Positions 48,867 to 57,495 of a stretch of DNA of 64,000 nucleotides are shown here, piece by piece. The stretch comes from Sphingorhabdus contaminans (lineage in GTDB: Bacteria > Pseudomonadota > Alphaproteobacteria > Sphingomonadales > Sphingomonadaceae). The number at the start of each line of letters is the position of its first letter. Within the stretch, counting starts at the first letter, position 1. The notes under the pieces are model-generated. The model worked only from the letters and a program-made list of their open reading frames with translations. It made no database searches and was not told the origin of the DNA. Location of the stretch: contig NZ_VKKU01000001.1 of assembly GCF_007280415.1 (NCBI RefSeq), forward strand, positions 806,001-870,000, written 5' to 3'. Made by a program: the position numbers and the translations under genes.

Positions 48867-50793
48867 GGTTGGTCAGGCGCGCCCGAAGTTCGGCGATGCC
48901 GTCGTCATTTTTCTTGACGCCCACATCCTTGGCAGCGGCCGCAATCAATTGTGCACCATATTCGGTCTGTAGCAGACCCGAAATTTCCTGTTTGCGTGCA
49001 CGCAACATTTCGGCATTCCCGCTGGCGTCGCCTTTTACGACATCGGTCAGGTGCACGACATACCAACCACGGTTGCCGCCACCCTGCAATATTTTCGCTG
49101 TTCCCTTTTTCATCGCGAACATCATCGATAGCGGCGGTGCGATAGGCTGTCCCTGGCGCGAGAGATCGGCGCGGGTTCCCTTAATGGATTCGACCTGGGC
49201 ACCCTGAATATTGGCGGCAGCCAAGGCCGCCTGAAGTGGTTGCCCGCCGTCAACGGCTTTGCGGATCCGGTCGGCGGCAGCGCGTGCGCTCTTTGCCCCT
49301 TCGGCAAGTGCCCATTGCTGCTGCACGATGGGACGCACGTCGGCGAGGGGGGGAGGGGCCGCTTCGTCAAAATCGGCCACGGCGATCATTGCAAATTTTT
49401 CGCCCGGCACAATTTCAACTAGCTGCGCTTCCCCATTGGTATCCAGTTGGAAAGCCGCCGGTAAAATCACCTGCATTTCAGGTATCGGTTTGTAGCCGGG
49501 GTTGGCGGTATTCTGCCCATTGGCCAGCAGTTTGGGCGATGTTTCAACCTTCAGGCCATTTTGCTTTGCCATATCGGTGATCGTCGCACCGTCGGCGAAG
49601 GAATCTTCGATTTCGGCCGTCATTTCCGTCAGCATCTCTTCGCTGCGCGTTTTAGTAAGCTCGGTCTCGATTTCTGCTCGGGCGGCAGCAAGCGATTTTG
49701 CAGCCACCTGATTGATCGCATCGACCCGAACGACCGTCCAGCCCAGCTTACCGCGTGCCGGTTTCGCAATGGTGCCTTTCGCGGCAGCGAAGACAGCGTC
49801 GGCAACAGCGGGAGATGCCGTTCCTGCCAGATTTGCTTTTGCAACATTGTTGGATGTGGTTACGGCAAGGCCAAGTCCATTTGCTACCTCGGCAAGCGAT
49901 TTTCCGGCATTTACTTGCGCAACAACCGATTTTGCAGCCGCTTCTGTAGGTACGATGACCTGGCTGATATTTCGCGTTTGGGATGCGGCGTATTTGGCGG
50001 CATTTGCCTTATAATATGCCGCAATGTCTGCCTCGGATGGTTTTGCACGCGTGGCGATAATGGATTTGTCAAAAATCGCATAACTGATCGCCCGCTTTTC
50101 CGGGATCGTGAACTTGGCAGCATTGTCGTTATAATATTTCACCAAAACCGCTTCGCTAGGCGGATTTTGCGGAAAAAATGCCGTTGACGGAATGGATGCG
50201 ACCTGACCCGAACGCTGCTCCAAAACAAGCGACGCATAGGGCAAAACCATGCCGTCGGGTGCTGGCGGGCCGCTGGCTGCTGTCGGAATGATCTGCTGCG
50301 CAAACAGATTTTGCGTAATATCATCACGGATCGCTTGCTCACTTACACCGATTTGCTGCGCAAAGGCGCGAAAAGCCTCGGCACTGAACTTGCCATCCAG
50401 CCCCATAGCGCCCGGGAGTTTCCGGATTTCCGAACCCACCAGACGATCACTGACCGCTACTCCATATCGCGATGCGAATTCGGCGAGGGCATAACGGTTG
50501 ATAAGCTGCTCCAGAGTGGAATCGAGCCCGCCTCCTTCAACGAAATTGGCCATATCCAAAGTTGGGTTATTCTGACGCTCGGCCCGCAATCTATTGTCGA
50601 GCGCATCGTTCAATTCGCCCAAGGTGATATTGCGGTCGCCAACACGGGCAACATTTCCGCCACTAAGTCCGCCAAAGCTGCTTGATCCCGTTACATCCCC
50701 CAATGCGAATGCAATGGCGATCATCCCTACAAAGAGGAGTGCAATCACTGCCCCGAATTTAGAATTGATTAGCGAACGGATGGAACTGATCAT
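48853..50793 (-). CDS. ppiD: PpiD-type periplasmic folding factor / SurA_N domain protein (646 aa)
   Basis: One N-terminal membrane anchor (about residues 13-32, 'FGAVIALLFVGMIAIAFALG'), then a SurA-like N domain with 'GDRNITLGELNDALDNRLRAERQ', a parvulin-type region around 240-360 ('ISQVIVPTEAAAKSVVAQVNAGKSLAEVA...GKLGWTVVRVD') and a second repeat-like part. Acts on proteins leaving the Sec translocon. Parvulin active-site residues are not clearly kept, as in many PpiD proteins. First gene of the minus-strand chain leading into trpE. Confidence 0.88.
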   Translation of the reverse strand: MISSIRSLINSKFGAVIALLFVGMIAIAFALGDVTGSSSFGGLSGGNVARVGDRNITLGELNDALDNRLRAERQNNPTLDMANFVEGGGLDSTLEQLINRYALAEFASRYGVAVSDRLVGSEIRKLPGAMGLDGKFSAEAFRAFAQQIGVSEQAIRDDITQNLFAQQIIPTAASGPPAPDGMVLPYASLVLEQRSGQVASIPSTAFFPQNPPSEAVLVKYYNDNAAKFTIPEKRAISYAIFDKSIIATRAKPSEADIAAYYKANAAKYAASQTRNISQVIVPTEAAAKSVVAQVNAGKSLAEVANGLGLAVTTSNNVAKANLAGTASPAVADAVFAAAKGTIAKPARGKLGWTVVRVDAINQVAAKSLAAARAEIETELTKTRSEEMLTEMTAEIEDSFADGATITDMAKQNGLKVETSPKLLANGQNTANPGYKPIPEMQVILPAAFQLDTNGEAQLVEIVPGEKFAMIAVADFDEAAPPPLADVRPIVQQQWALAEGAKSARAAADRIRKAVDGGQPLQAALAAANIQGAQVESIKGTRADLSRQGQPIAPPLSMMFAMKKGTAKILQGGGNRGWYVVHLTDVVKGDASGNAEMLRARKQEISGLLQTEYGAQLIAAAAKDVGVKKNDDGIAELRARLTNRDNN

Positions 50794-50948
50794 GAACTGC
50801 GATTTCCCGACAAGTGGCGCGGATGCGTTGAATTTCGTGTCGCTTTAGGCGGCAAGGCACCGGCAATCAAGGGATAGACTTGCAGGAAATGCGGAAACGA
50901 GGGCATAGCGCGCTCAGAATCGGGATTATGCCAAACAGGAGCGGGATT

Positions 50949-51695
50949 ATGCGCAAGTTTATTGTCGGTAATTGGAAGATGAACGGGACATCGTCAGACC
51001 TCTCCGAAATTGAGGCGATTGCGACAATGTCGGCCAACTATAAGACTTCAGTCGACAGTGCTTTATGTCTACCGGCGACATTAATTGATCGCGCAACCTC
51101 GCTTTTGCCTGCGTTTACTTTGGGAGGGCAGGACTGTCATATGCAGGTGTCCGGGGCCCATACCGGTTGCGTGTCGGCGGCAATGCTGGCCGATGCGGGC
51201 GCTACGCTGACACTGGTCGGACATAGTGAACGTCGCGCCGGACAGAATGAGAGCGATGCAGATATCCGTGGTAAAGCGGCTGCAGCGCATGTTGCCGGGT
51301 TGAAGGTCATTATTTGCGTGGGCGAAACACTGGAAGAACGTGACGCCGGCAAGGCCTTGGACATCGTTCTGGACCAGGTGCAGAAATCGGTGCCGGATAA
51401 TGCGGCATCTGATTGGCTCAGCATTGCTTACGAACCTGTTTGGGCAATTGGTACGGGGCGCATACCCGAAGACTCGGATGTTGCCGAAATGCACGGAGCG
51501 ATAAGGGAACAGCTTGTTGCCCGCTTTGGCATTGATGGCGAGAGCATGTCGATACTTTATGGCGGTTCAATGAATGGCGACAATGCCGCGATGCTTATGG
51601 CTATTCCAAATGTCGATGGCGGGCTGATCGGAGGTGCGAGCCTGACAGCTGCAAAATTCGAACCTATTTTGGCAGCAGCCGCAAAATCCGCTTAA
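50949..51695 (+). CDS. tpiA: Triose-phosphate isomerase (248 aa)
   Basis: Interconverts DHAP and glyceraldehyde-3-phosphate. 'MRKFIVGNWKMNGT' (substrate Lys), catalytic His in 'LVGHSERR', catalytic Glu in 'IAYEPVWAIGTGRIP' and phosphate loop 'ILYGGSMNGDN...GGLIGGASL'. ATG 50949 gives the standard N-terminus; an in-frame ATG at 50928 sits in an identical sequence context. Followed by secG, as in many proteobacteria. Confidence 0.96.
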   Translation: MRKFIVGNWKMNGTSSDLSEIEAIATMSANYKTSVDSALCLPATLIDRATSLLPAFTLGGQDCHMQVSGAHTGCVSAAMLADAGATLTLVGHSERRAGQNESDADIRGKAAAAHVAGLKVIICVGETLEERDAGKALDIVLDQVQKSVPDNAASDWLSIAYEPVWAIGTGRIPEDSDVAEMHGAIREQLVARFGIDGESMSILYGGSMNGDNAAMLMAIPNVDGGLIGGASLTAAKFEPILAAAAKSA

Positions 51696-51776
51696 GAGCA
51701 TTGAAGATTGCAGGTGCGGTCGCTATGTGGGCCGCATCAACGGCAGACCGCCACATTTAACTGTTCGGAATTATTC

Positions 51777-52151
51777 ATGGGTATTTTCCATTTCCTCATC
51801 GTCGTGCAGGCAATCATTGCAGCCTCTCTGGTCGGTGTAATCCTGATGCAGCGTTCCGAAGGTGGCGGTCTTGGCATGGGTGGTAGCCCGTCCGGCCTGA
51901 TGTCGGCACGTGGTGCTGCCGATTTTATGACGCGTTTGACGACCATTTTGGCAACTTTGTTCATCCTGCTGTCTATCTCGCTCGCTTTTGTGGCAGCGCG
52001 TGAAGGTGGCACCGCAAAGATCGATACCTCGCTTGAGCGTACCGAAGTTCCCGCAGTGCCGACGGCGCCTTCGACCGCTGCTCCCGCTGCAGGCACCCCT
52101 GCACCTGCGGAACAGACGGCACCTGCAACTGAGGTTCCTCTCGACAAATAA
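51777..52151 (+). CDS. secG: SecG translocase subunit (124 aa)
   Basis: Small SecYEG subunit. Two helices (about 2-24 and 52-72) around the conserved cytosolic loop 'ILMQRSEGGGLGMGGSPSGLMSARGAADFMTRLT'. A Thr/Ala/Pro-rich periplasmic tail follows (about 85-124), common in alphaproteobacterial SecG. I reject an in-frame TTG 23 codons upstream. Lies between tpiA and pyrG. Confidence 0.95.
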   Translation: MGIFHFLIVVQAIIAASLVGVILMQRSEGGGLGMGGSPSGLMSARGAADFMTRLTTILATLFILLSISLAFVAAREGGTAKIDTSLERTEVPAVPTAPSTAAPAAGTPAPAEQTAPATEVPLDK

Positions 52152-52253
52152 TCCGGTCGAACGCCTAAAATCGTTTTTTGCACATATTTATTTACGCAGG
52201 ATAGATTCGCCCGCTTGTCTTTTTCGCTAAAGGCGGCTTAGGCCTTTACCCCC

Positions 52254-53888
52254 ATGGCACGGTTCATTTTCATCACCGGTGGCGTGGTCTCCTCGCTTGG
52301 CAAAGGTCTTATGGCGGCATCGCTCGCGGCCCTTTTGCAGGCGCGTGGATACCGCGTACGCATCCGCAAATTCGATCCCTATCTCAATGTCGATCCGGGC
52401 ACGATGTCGCCCTATCAACATGGCGAAGTCTACGTCACCGATGATGGTGCGGAAACTGACCTCGATTTGGGGCATTATGAACGTTTCACAGGCGTGTCCG
52501 CACGCCAGTCGGACAACATCACTTCTGGCCGCATTTACCAGACAATCATCCAGAAAGAACGGCGCGGAGACTATCTGGGCGCAACGGTGCAGGTGATCCC
52601 GCATGTGACCGACGCCATCAAAGAATTTGCAAAAGCCGAGACCGATGATCTGGATTTCGTCCTATGCGAAATTGGGGGCACTGTAGGCGATATCGAATCG
52701 CTGCCCTTTATTGAGGCTATCCGGCAATTGCGTAACGAATTGGGGCGGGAACGGACATTATCGGTCCATGTCACACTGGTCCCCTACATTGCCGCAGCAG
52801 GCGAGCTGAAAACCAAACCTACGCAGCATAGCGTCCGCGAGTTGACGTCGTTGGGGATTCAGCCGGATATTCTTCTTTGCCGGTGCGAGCATCCGCTACC
52901 CGATAATGAGCGCGCAAAGATTGCTGCCTTTTGTAACGTCCGAAAAGAGGCGGTTATCCCGGCGCTCGATGCGAAGAGCATCTATGCCGTTCCTCTGCAA
53001 TATCATGCCGAAGGTCTTGATAACGAAGTCTTGCACGCCTTTGGCCTGGATTATTCGGGTGAGCCGGACCTGTCTCGCTGGGAAGATATCATAGAGCGCC
53101 AGTCAAACCCGGAAGGCGAGGTTACCATTGGCGTTGTGGGCAAATATGTTGGCCTGGCCGACGCCTACAAATCGTTGAACGAGGCGCTTGTCCATGGCGG
53201 ATTGGCCAATCGGGTCAAGGTCAACATAAAATGGATAGATGCCGAGTTATTCGCGCAGTCCGAAGCCGAAATTGCGGCCGCGCTTGAACCCATGCACGCT
53301 ATTCTGGTGCCGGGCGGATTTGGCGAACGCGGATCGGAAGGCAAAATCGCATCGGTTAAATTTGCGCGTGAACGGCAAGTGCCGTTTTTCGGCATCTGTC
53401 TGGGCATGCAAATGGCCTGTATCGAAGGCGCGCGCAACACAGCCGGAATTGCCAAAGCATCAAGCACGGAATTTGGCCCGACGGACGAACCTGTTGTGGG
53501 GATAATTACCGAATGGATGGCCGAAGAAGGTCTGCAGAAGCGAGAGGCTGGGGGCGATCTAGGCGGCACCATGCGGCTTGGCGCCTATGATGCAAAGCTG
53601 AGCGGCAACAGCCATGTGGCCAACATTTACGGCGCAAATGAAATTTCGGAACGCCATCGTCATCGTTATGAAGTAAACGTCCATTACAAGGACGCTCTGG
53701 AATCGGGGGGACTGGTTTTCAGCGGCATGTCGCCAGACGGAGAACTGCCTGAAATTGTCGAACGTCCGGAACATCCCTGGTTCATCGGGGTTCAGTTTCA
53801 TCCGGAGCTGAAGTCGAAGCCTTTCGCTCCACATCCTTTATTCGCAAGCTTTGTCGAAGCTGCGGTCAAGCAAAGTCGTTTGGTTTGA
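52254..53888 (+). CDS. pyrG: CTP synthase (544 aa)
   Basis: Makes CTP from UTP with glutamine. N-terminal synthetase domain ('[26 protein letters not shown]', '[40 protein letters not shown]') and C-terminal amidotransferase domain with Cys in '[14 protein letters not shown]' and His/Glu in '[11 protein letters not shown]'. Normal length. A 102-bp gap separates it from secG. Confidence 0.97.
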   Translation: MARFIFITGGVVSSLGKGLMAASLAALLQARGYRVRIRKFDPYLNVDPGTMSPYQHGEVYVTDDGAETDLDLGHYERFTGVSARQSDNITSGRIYQTIIQKERRGDYLGATVQVIPHVTDAIKEFAKAETDDLDFVLCEIGGTVGDIESLPFIEAIRQLRNELGRERTLSVHVTLVPYIAAAGELKTKPTQHSVRELTSLGIQPDILLCRCEHPLPDNERAKIAAFCNVRKEAVIPALDAKSIYAVPLQYHAEGLDNEVLHAFGLDYSGEPDLSRWEDIIERQSNPEGEVTIGVVGKYVGLADAYKSLNEALVHGGLANRVKVNIKWIDAELFAQSEAEIAAALEPMHAILVPGGFGERGSEGKIASVKFARERQVPFFGICLGMQMACIEGARNTAGIAKASSTEFGPTDEPVVGIITEWMAEEGLQKREAGGDLGGTMRLGAYDAKLSGNSHVANIYGANEISERHRHRYEVNVHYKDALESGGLVFSGMSPDGELPEIVERPEHPWFIGVQFHPELKSKPFAPHPLFASFVEAAVKQSRLV

Positions 53889-54010
53889 TAAGAAAATATT
53901 GACACATTGGCGTTAACGCATGTTGTTGTAACGGGGTGTCAATTCAGTTTCATATCCAGTGGGCCCAATTGCGACCCGGGCTGATTGGATGGGAAGGGCG
54001 CATATGTGCC

Positions 54011-54038
54011 CGGGGCGGTCGAGAAGTCGACCGCCCCG
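54011..54038. terminator. Hairpin between convergent pyrG and hsp20
   Basis: A perfect 12-bp GC-rich stem (CGGGGCGGTCGA / TCGACCGCCCCG) with loop GAAG, placed between two convergent stops. T content after it is modest on the plus strand (AACCATTTTCC) and similar on the minus, so it probably serves both directions weakly. Confidence 0.65.
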
Positions 54039-54053
54039 AACCATTTTCCTAAA

Positions 54054-54536
54054 TCAGGCGACCTTGGAGCCCTTTTTCTTCGAATCATCATGTTCGATGA
54101 CGGTGGGGATCGTCTGCTTGCCGATCTCGATCTTGCGCGGCTTCAATGCTTCCGGGACTTCACGGACCAAGGAAATCAACAACAGACCGTCGGCCATGTC
54201 GGCGTTGGTCACGTGGATATGGTCAGCCAGTTGGAAACGCCGTTCAAAATTTCGGCTCGCAATTCCCATGTGCAGGAAGTCACGATTGTCGTTGCTATCG
54301 GCATGCTTGCTGCCGGTCACGACAAGCAGGTTCTGCTGCGCGGTGATTTCGATTTCGTCGGGCTTGAAACCGGCGACAGCTACGGTGACTTGATAGTCGT
54401 TTTCGCCGGTCCGTTCGATATTGAACGGCGGATAATTTTCATTCTGGGCGATGCGTCCTGTGTTCTCAAGCAGCTCAAACAGGCGATCAAAGCCAACGGT
54501 GTTGCGACGGTAGGGGGTAAAATCAAAACGGTTCAT
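54054..54536 (-). CDS. Small heat-shock protein, Hsp20/IbpA family (160 aa)
   Basis: ATP-independent holdase. Short N-terminal arm (MNRFDFTPYRRNTVGFDRLFELLE, IbpA-like), alpha-crystallin domain from about 38 to 130 ('NIERTGENDYQVTVAVAGFKPDEIEITAQQNLLVV...GIASRNFERRFQLADHIHV...GLLLISLVREVPE') and a C-terminal tail with 'PRKIEI'. Start at ATG 54536, with GGAG 9 bases upstream; the longer frame upstream crosses the promoter. A sigma-32-type promoter lies about 90 bp upstream. Confidence 0.93.
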   Translation of the reverse strand: MNRFDFTPYRRNTVGFDRLFELLENTGRIAQNENYPPFNIERTGENDYQVTVAVAGFKPDEIEITAQQNLLVVTGSKHADSNDNRDFLHMGIASRNFERRFQLADHIHVTNADMADGLLLISLVREVPEALKPRKIEIGKQTIPTVIEHDDSKKKGSKVA

Positions 54537-54626
54537 GTCAAATTCTCCATCAAGCAATTTGGTTTTTTGCAGGCCCATAGCGGCACCTGCGGTCATGTCC
54601 GGACCCTTTTGGGCGTCCGAATGACA

Positions 54627-54654
54627 AGATGGTAAAGTCGGGAAATATTTCAAG
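54627..54654 (-). promoter_or_regulatory. Sigma-32 (RpoH) type promoter of hsp20
   Basis: Minus strand: CTTGAA (54654-54649), 16-bp spacer, CCATCT (54632-54627). Close to the CTTGAA / CCATNT heat-shock consensus and correctly oriented for hsp20. Confidence 0.6.
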
Positions 54655-54659
54655 AGGTC

Positions 54660-54693
54660 AAAAAACAAGGCCGCCCGAAAAATCGGACGGCCT
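54660..54693 (-). terminator. Rho-independent terminator on the minus strand, no assigned gene
   Basis: An 11-bp stem (54683-54693 with 54668-54678), 4-nt loop and a U-run TGTTTTTT in the minus-strand sense. The one non-Watson-Crick pair is G-U in the minus transcript but C-A in the plus transcript, which supports minus-strand use. It ends a transcript coming from the 54.7-54.95 kb region. Confidence 0.75.
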
Positions 54694-54956
54694 CGCTCTG
54701 CAGCTTTGCTAGCGCAATATTTTCAGTCCTCTACCGATCCCCATCGGCGGGTCTGATTTTTCCCCCTGAACCCTCGGCCACATTGCGGTCGACGAATTCA
54801 ACCGCCTTTTCCGCTCTAGACCGATTCTTTGCAAATGGAACCGGAGGTGAGACAGCGCTTTTTCAAAAGCTGTTGCAAGGCTGCAACAACGCTTGCCAGC
54901 GGCTTTGGCGACTCCTAAGAGCGCAACATGCCTGAAATGCTGAATAAAGACGCCTT
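54694..54956 (-). other. Region upstream of the orphan terminator: possible small RNA or micro-gene
   Basis: About 260 bases with no established gene lie between lolC (plus) and the minus-strand terminator. A minus-strand frame is open across most of it and ends at 54709, but the only ATG leaves 24 codons (54783-54709) and has no ribosome-binding site. Either a regulatory RNA or a very small protein could be encoded. I cannot identify a convincing promoter. Confidence 0.35.
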
Positions 54957-56207
54957 ATGATCCTCTCGCGTTACGAACGGATGGTCGCCCGCCGGTATCT
55001 CTTGCCGAACAAGGGCGAGGGATTCATTTTCCTGGTTGCGAGCATCAGTCTGGTTGCCGTCGCTTTGGGGGTTGCCGCCCTCATCATCGTCATGAGTGTG
55101 ATGAACGGGTTCCGCGCGGAGCTTTTTGACAAAATTGTTGGCTTGAACGGGCACGCTGTTGTTCAGGGATATGGCGGACGCTTACAGGATTGGCGCCAGG
55201 TTTTGAAAGATGTACGCGCTACGCCTGGCGTTACCAGTGCGACGGCCCTGATCGAGCAGCCATTGCTGACGACCTACGAAGGACGGGTGGAGGCCATCCT
55301 TGCCCGCGGGATGTCGGTGCAGGATATCCAGAATAACGAAACCCTTGGCGGTAAAACCGTAGCCGGTGAACTTGGCGCGCTGCGCGCTGACGAAGACAAG
55401 GTCGCCATTGGTTCCCGCCTTGCCCAAAATTTGGGTGTTCAGGTTGGCCAGAGCATCACAATCATCAATCCGGCGGGACGAACGACGCCATTCGGTACTG
55501 TCCCGCGCGAGATTTCCTATGAAGTCGCAGCCATTTTCGAAGTTGGTGTCTATGATTATGACAAGGCCTTTGTCATCATGCCGATCGAACGCGCGCAGAT
55601 TTTGATGCTGCTGGGTGACGAAGTCGGCATGATCGAGATCAAGACAAATGACCCGGACAAGGTGAATGAAATTCTGCGTCCGCTGTTGCACAAGATCGAG
55701 AATAAGGCGCTGATCGTCGACTGGAAAAGTATGAACGCATCCCTGTTCGAGGCGCTGGCGGTCGAACGGGTTGCCATGTTCGTGGTTTTGTCGATCATCG
55801 TGCTTGTGGCGGTGTTCAATATCCTGTCATCGCTCATCATGCTTGTACGCGCAAAGACGCGGGATATCGCGATATTGCGGACGATGGGTGCGTCGCGGAA
55901 ATCCTTGTTGCGTATCTTCATGATGGTTGGGCTACTCATCGGGTCGGCGGGTATCGTGCTGGGCTTGATATTGGGGGCGGTGTTTCTGTATTTCCGGCAG
56001 TCGGTGGTCAATTTTGTGCAATTTGTCACGGGTCAGAATCTGTGGGATCCATCCATACGCTTTCTGACCGAATTGCCTTCCCGGACGGATCCGATGGAGG
56101 TTCTCGCAATTTGTGGACTGGCCCTGCTTTTCAGCTTCTTGGCTACCCTATACCCGGCTTTGAAAGCCGCCAGCACCGATCCGGTCCAGGTTTTGCGCTA
56201 TGAGTAA
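54957..56207 (+). CDS. lolC: Lipoprotein-releasing system permease LolC/LolE family (416 aa)
   Basis: Inner-membrane subunit of the LolCDE ABC transporter that hands lipoproteins to LolA. One N-terminal helix (about 21-46, '[32 protein letters not shown]'), a large periplasmic domain, then three C-terminal helices. 'YRARNSFIL'-type start is here '[17 protein letters not shown]'. A single LolC/E-type permease beside lolD, as in organisms using a LolF-like homodimer; other copies may lie outside the window. Confidence 0.92.
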   Translation: MILSRYERMVARRYLLPNKGEGFIFLVASISLVAVALGVAALIIVMSVMNGFRAELFDKIVGLNGHAVVQGYGGRLQDWRQVLKDVRATPGVTSATALIEQPLLTTYEGRVEAILARGMSVQDIQNNETLGGKTVAGELGALRADEDKVAIGSRLAQNLGVQVGQSITIINPAGRTTPFGTVPREISYEVAAIFEVGVYDYDKAFVIMPIERAQILMLLGDEVGMIEIKTNDPDKVNEILRPLLHKIENKALIVDWKSMNASLFEALAVERVAMFVVLSIIVLVAVFNILSSLIMLVRAKTRDIAILRTMGASRKSLLRIFMMVGLLIGSAGIVLGLILGAVFLYFRQSVVNFVQFVTGQNLWDPSIRFLTELPSRTDPMEVLAICGLALLFSFLATLYPALKAASTDPVQVLRYE

Positions 56208-56871
56208 AATTGTCGAAATATCCGATCTTCGCCGCGAATTCGTTCAGGGCGACGTTACTATTGAGGTCCTTCGGGGAATCAATCTGTCCGTGGGCGATGG
56301 AGAGCTTGTCGCACTTCTGGGTCCTTCCGGATCAGGGAAATCAACCTTGTTGCAAGCGATCGGGCTGCTGGAAGGCGGCTTTGAAGGTTCAATCCGACTC
56401 GACAATGAAGAGGTCAGTGCGAGCAGCGTGGACCGGCAGACCGAAATCCGGCGCGAGAAGCTGGGGTTTGTGTACCAGTTTCACCATTTGCTTCCCGATT
56501 TCGACGCCTTGGAAAATGTCGTTCTGCCGCAGTTGATTGCAGACGCGGCACCCGATCAAGCCGAGGATCGGGCAAAGCATCTTCTCGGGAAATTGGGTCT
56601 GGCTGAACGCTTGCACCATCGACCGGCAAAGCTGTCAGGCGGGGAACAGCAACGCGTGGCGGTTGCTCGCGCACTGGCGAACCGCCCCAAACTGGTTCTC
56701 GCCGACGAACCGACCGGTAATCTGGACGAGCATACCGCCGATATTGTTCTGGGCGAATTTATGGAACTTGTTCGGGGTGAAGGTTCGGCAGCGATCGTTG
56801 CGACACATAATGAGCGGTTGGCCGCCAAGATGGATCGTGTGTTCCGGTTGCACGAAGGTGTGCTAACATAG
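56200..56871 (+). CDS. lolD: Lipoprotein-releasing system ATPase (223 aa)
   Basis: ABC ATPase: Walker A '[22 protein letters not shown]', LolD-type '[26 protein letters not shown]', signature '[17 protein letters not shown]', Walker B '[12 protein letters not shown]' and H-loop '[10 protein letters not shown]'. It overlaps lolC by 8 bp, so both are produced together. Confidence 0.95.
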   Translation: MSKIVEISDLRREFVQGDVTIEVLRGINLSVGDGELVALLGPSGSGKSTLLQAIGLLEGGFEGSIRLDNEEVSASSVDRQTEIRREKLGFVYQFHHLLPDFDALENVVLPQLIADAAPDQAEDRAKHLLGKLGLAERLHHRPAKLSGGEQQRVAVARALANRPKLVLADEPTGNLDEHTADIVLGEFMELVRGEGSAAIVATHNERLAAKMDRVFRLHEGVLT

Positions 56872-56910
56872 GCAACGTCTTGGACGAGTTATTCAGCAGG
56901 AGGAATGGAA

Positions 56911-57399
56911 ATGGGTGTTTATGATTTCACGGTAAAGATGCCGGGAGGCCGTTCCGAGGCGATGTCCGAACATGCCGGAAAAGTCCTGCTCATCGTAAAC
57001 ACCGCATCCAAATGCGGCTTCACACCGCAATATGCAGGTCTTGAGGCGCTATATAAGAAATATGGCGTGCAAGGCTTTGAAGTGCTCGCATTTCCCTGCA
57101 ATCAATTTGGTGCGCAGGAGCCGGGTGACGAAGAGGAAATCAAGAATTTCTGTTCCTTGACTTATGACGTGTCCTTTCCGCTCGCTGCGAAAATTGATGT
57201 GAACGGAAAGGATGAAGATCCGCTTTGGCATTATCTGAAGCAACAGCAAGCGGGCCTGATGGGGTCGCGTGGAATCAAATGGAATTTCACCAAATTTCTT
57301 GTTGATCGCAAAGGCAATGTCGTCGCGCGGCATGGTCCTCAGGTCAAGCCGGAGGCGTTGGCAAAGGATATTGAGCGGCTGTTGAAAGAGCCTGCCTGA
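56911..57399 (+). CDS. Glutathione peroxidase-like thiol peroxidase (162 aa)
   Basis: Reduces peroxides using a cysteine (not selenocysteine). Peroxidatic Cys35 in 'VNTASKCGFTPQY', Gln in 'FPCNQFGAQEPG', Trp in 'IKWNFTKFLVDRKG'. A second Cys in FPCNQ and one in 'NFCSLTYDV' could be resolving. ATG 56911 has AGGAGG at ideal spacing; the in-frame ATG two codons upstream is too close to it. Cytosolic; in the plus-strand run after lolD. Confidence 0.93.
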   Translation: MGVYDFTVKMPGGRSEAMSEHAGKVLLIVNTASKCGFTPQYAGLEALYKKYGVQGFEVLAFPCNQFGAQEPGDEEEIKNFCSLTYDVSFPLAAKIDVNGKDEDPLWHYLKQQQAGLMGSRGIKWNFTKFLVDRKGNVVARHGPQVKPEALAKDIERLLKEPA

Positions 57400-57495
57400 A
57401 TATCTCAAAAGCCGTCCTGTAAATGGCGGTTTGTCCACAGCGAACCGCCGGTCTGAATTTGCAAAAAGAGACATGTCCATATTAAGCTCTTCGCT

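Noticed and set aside
48866-48930. Tryptophan attenuator before trpE
   Set aside because: trpE overlaps ppiD, leaving no room for a leader peptide and alternative hairpins.
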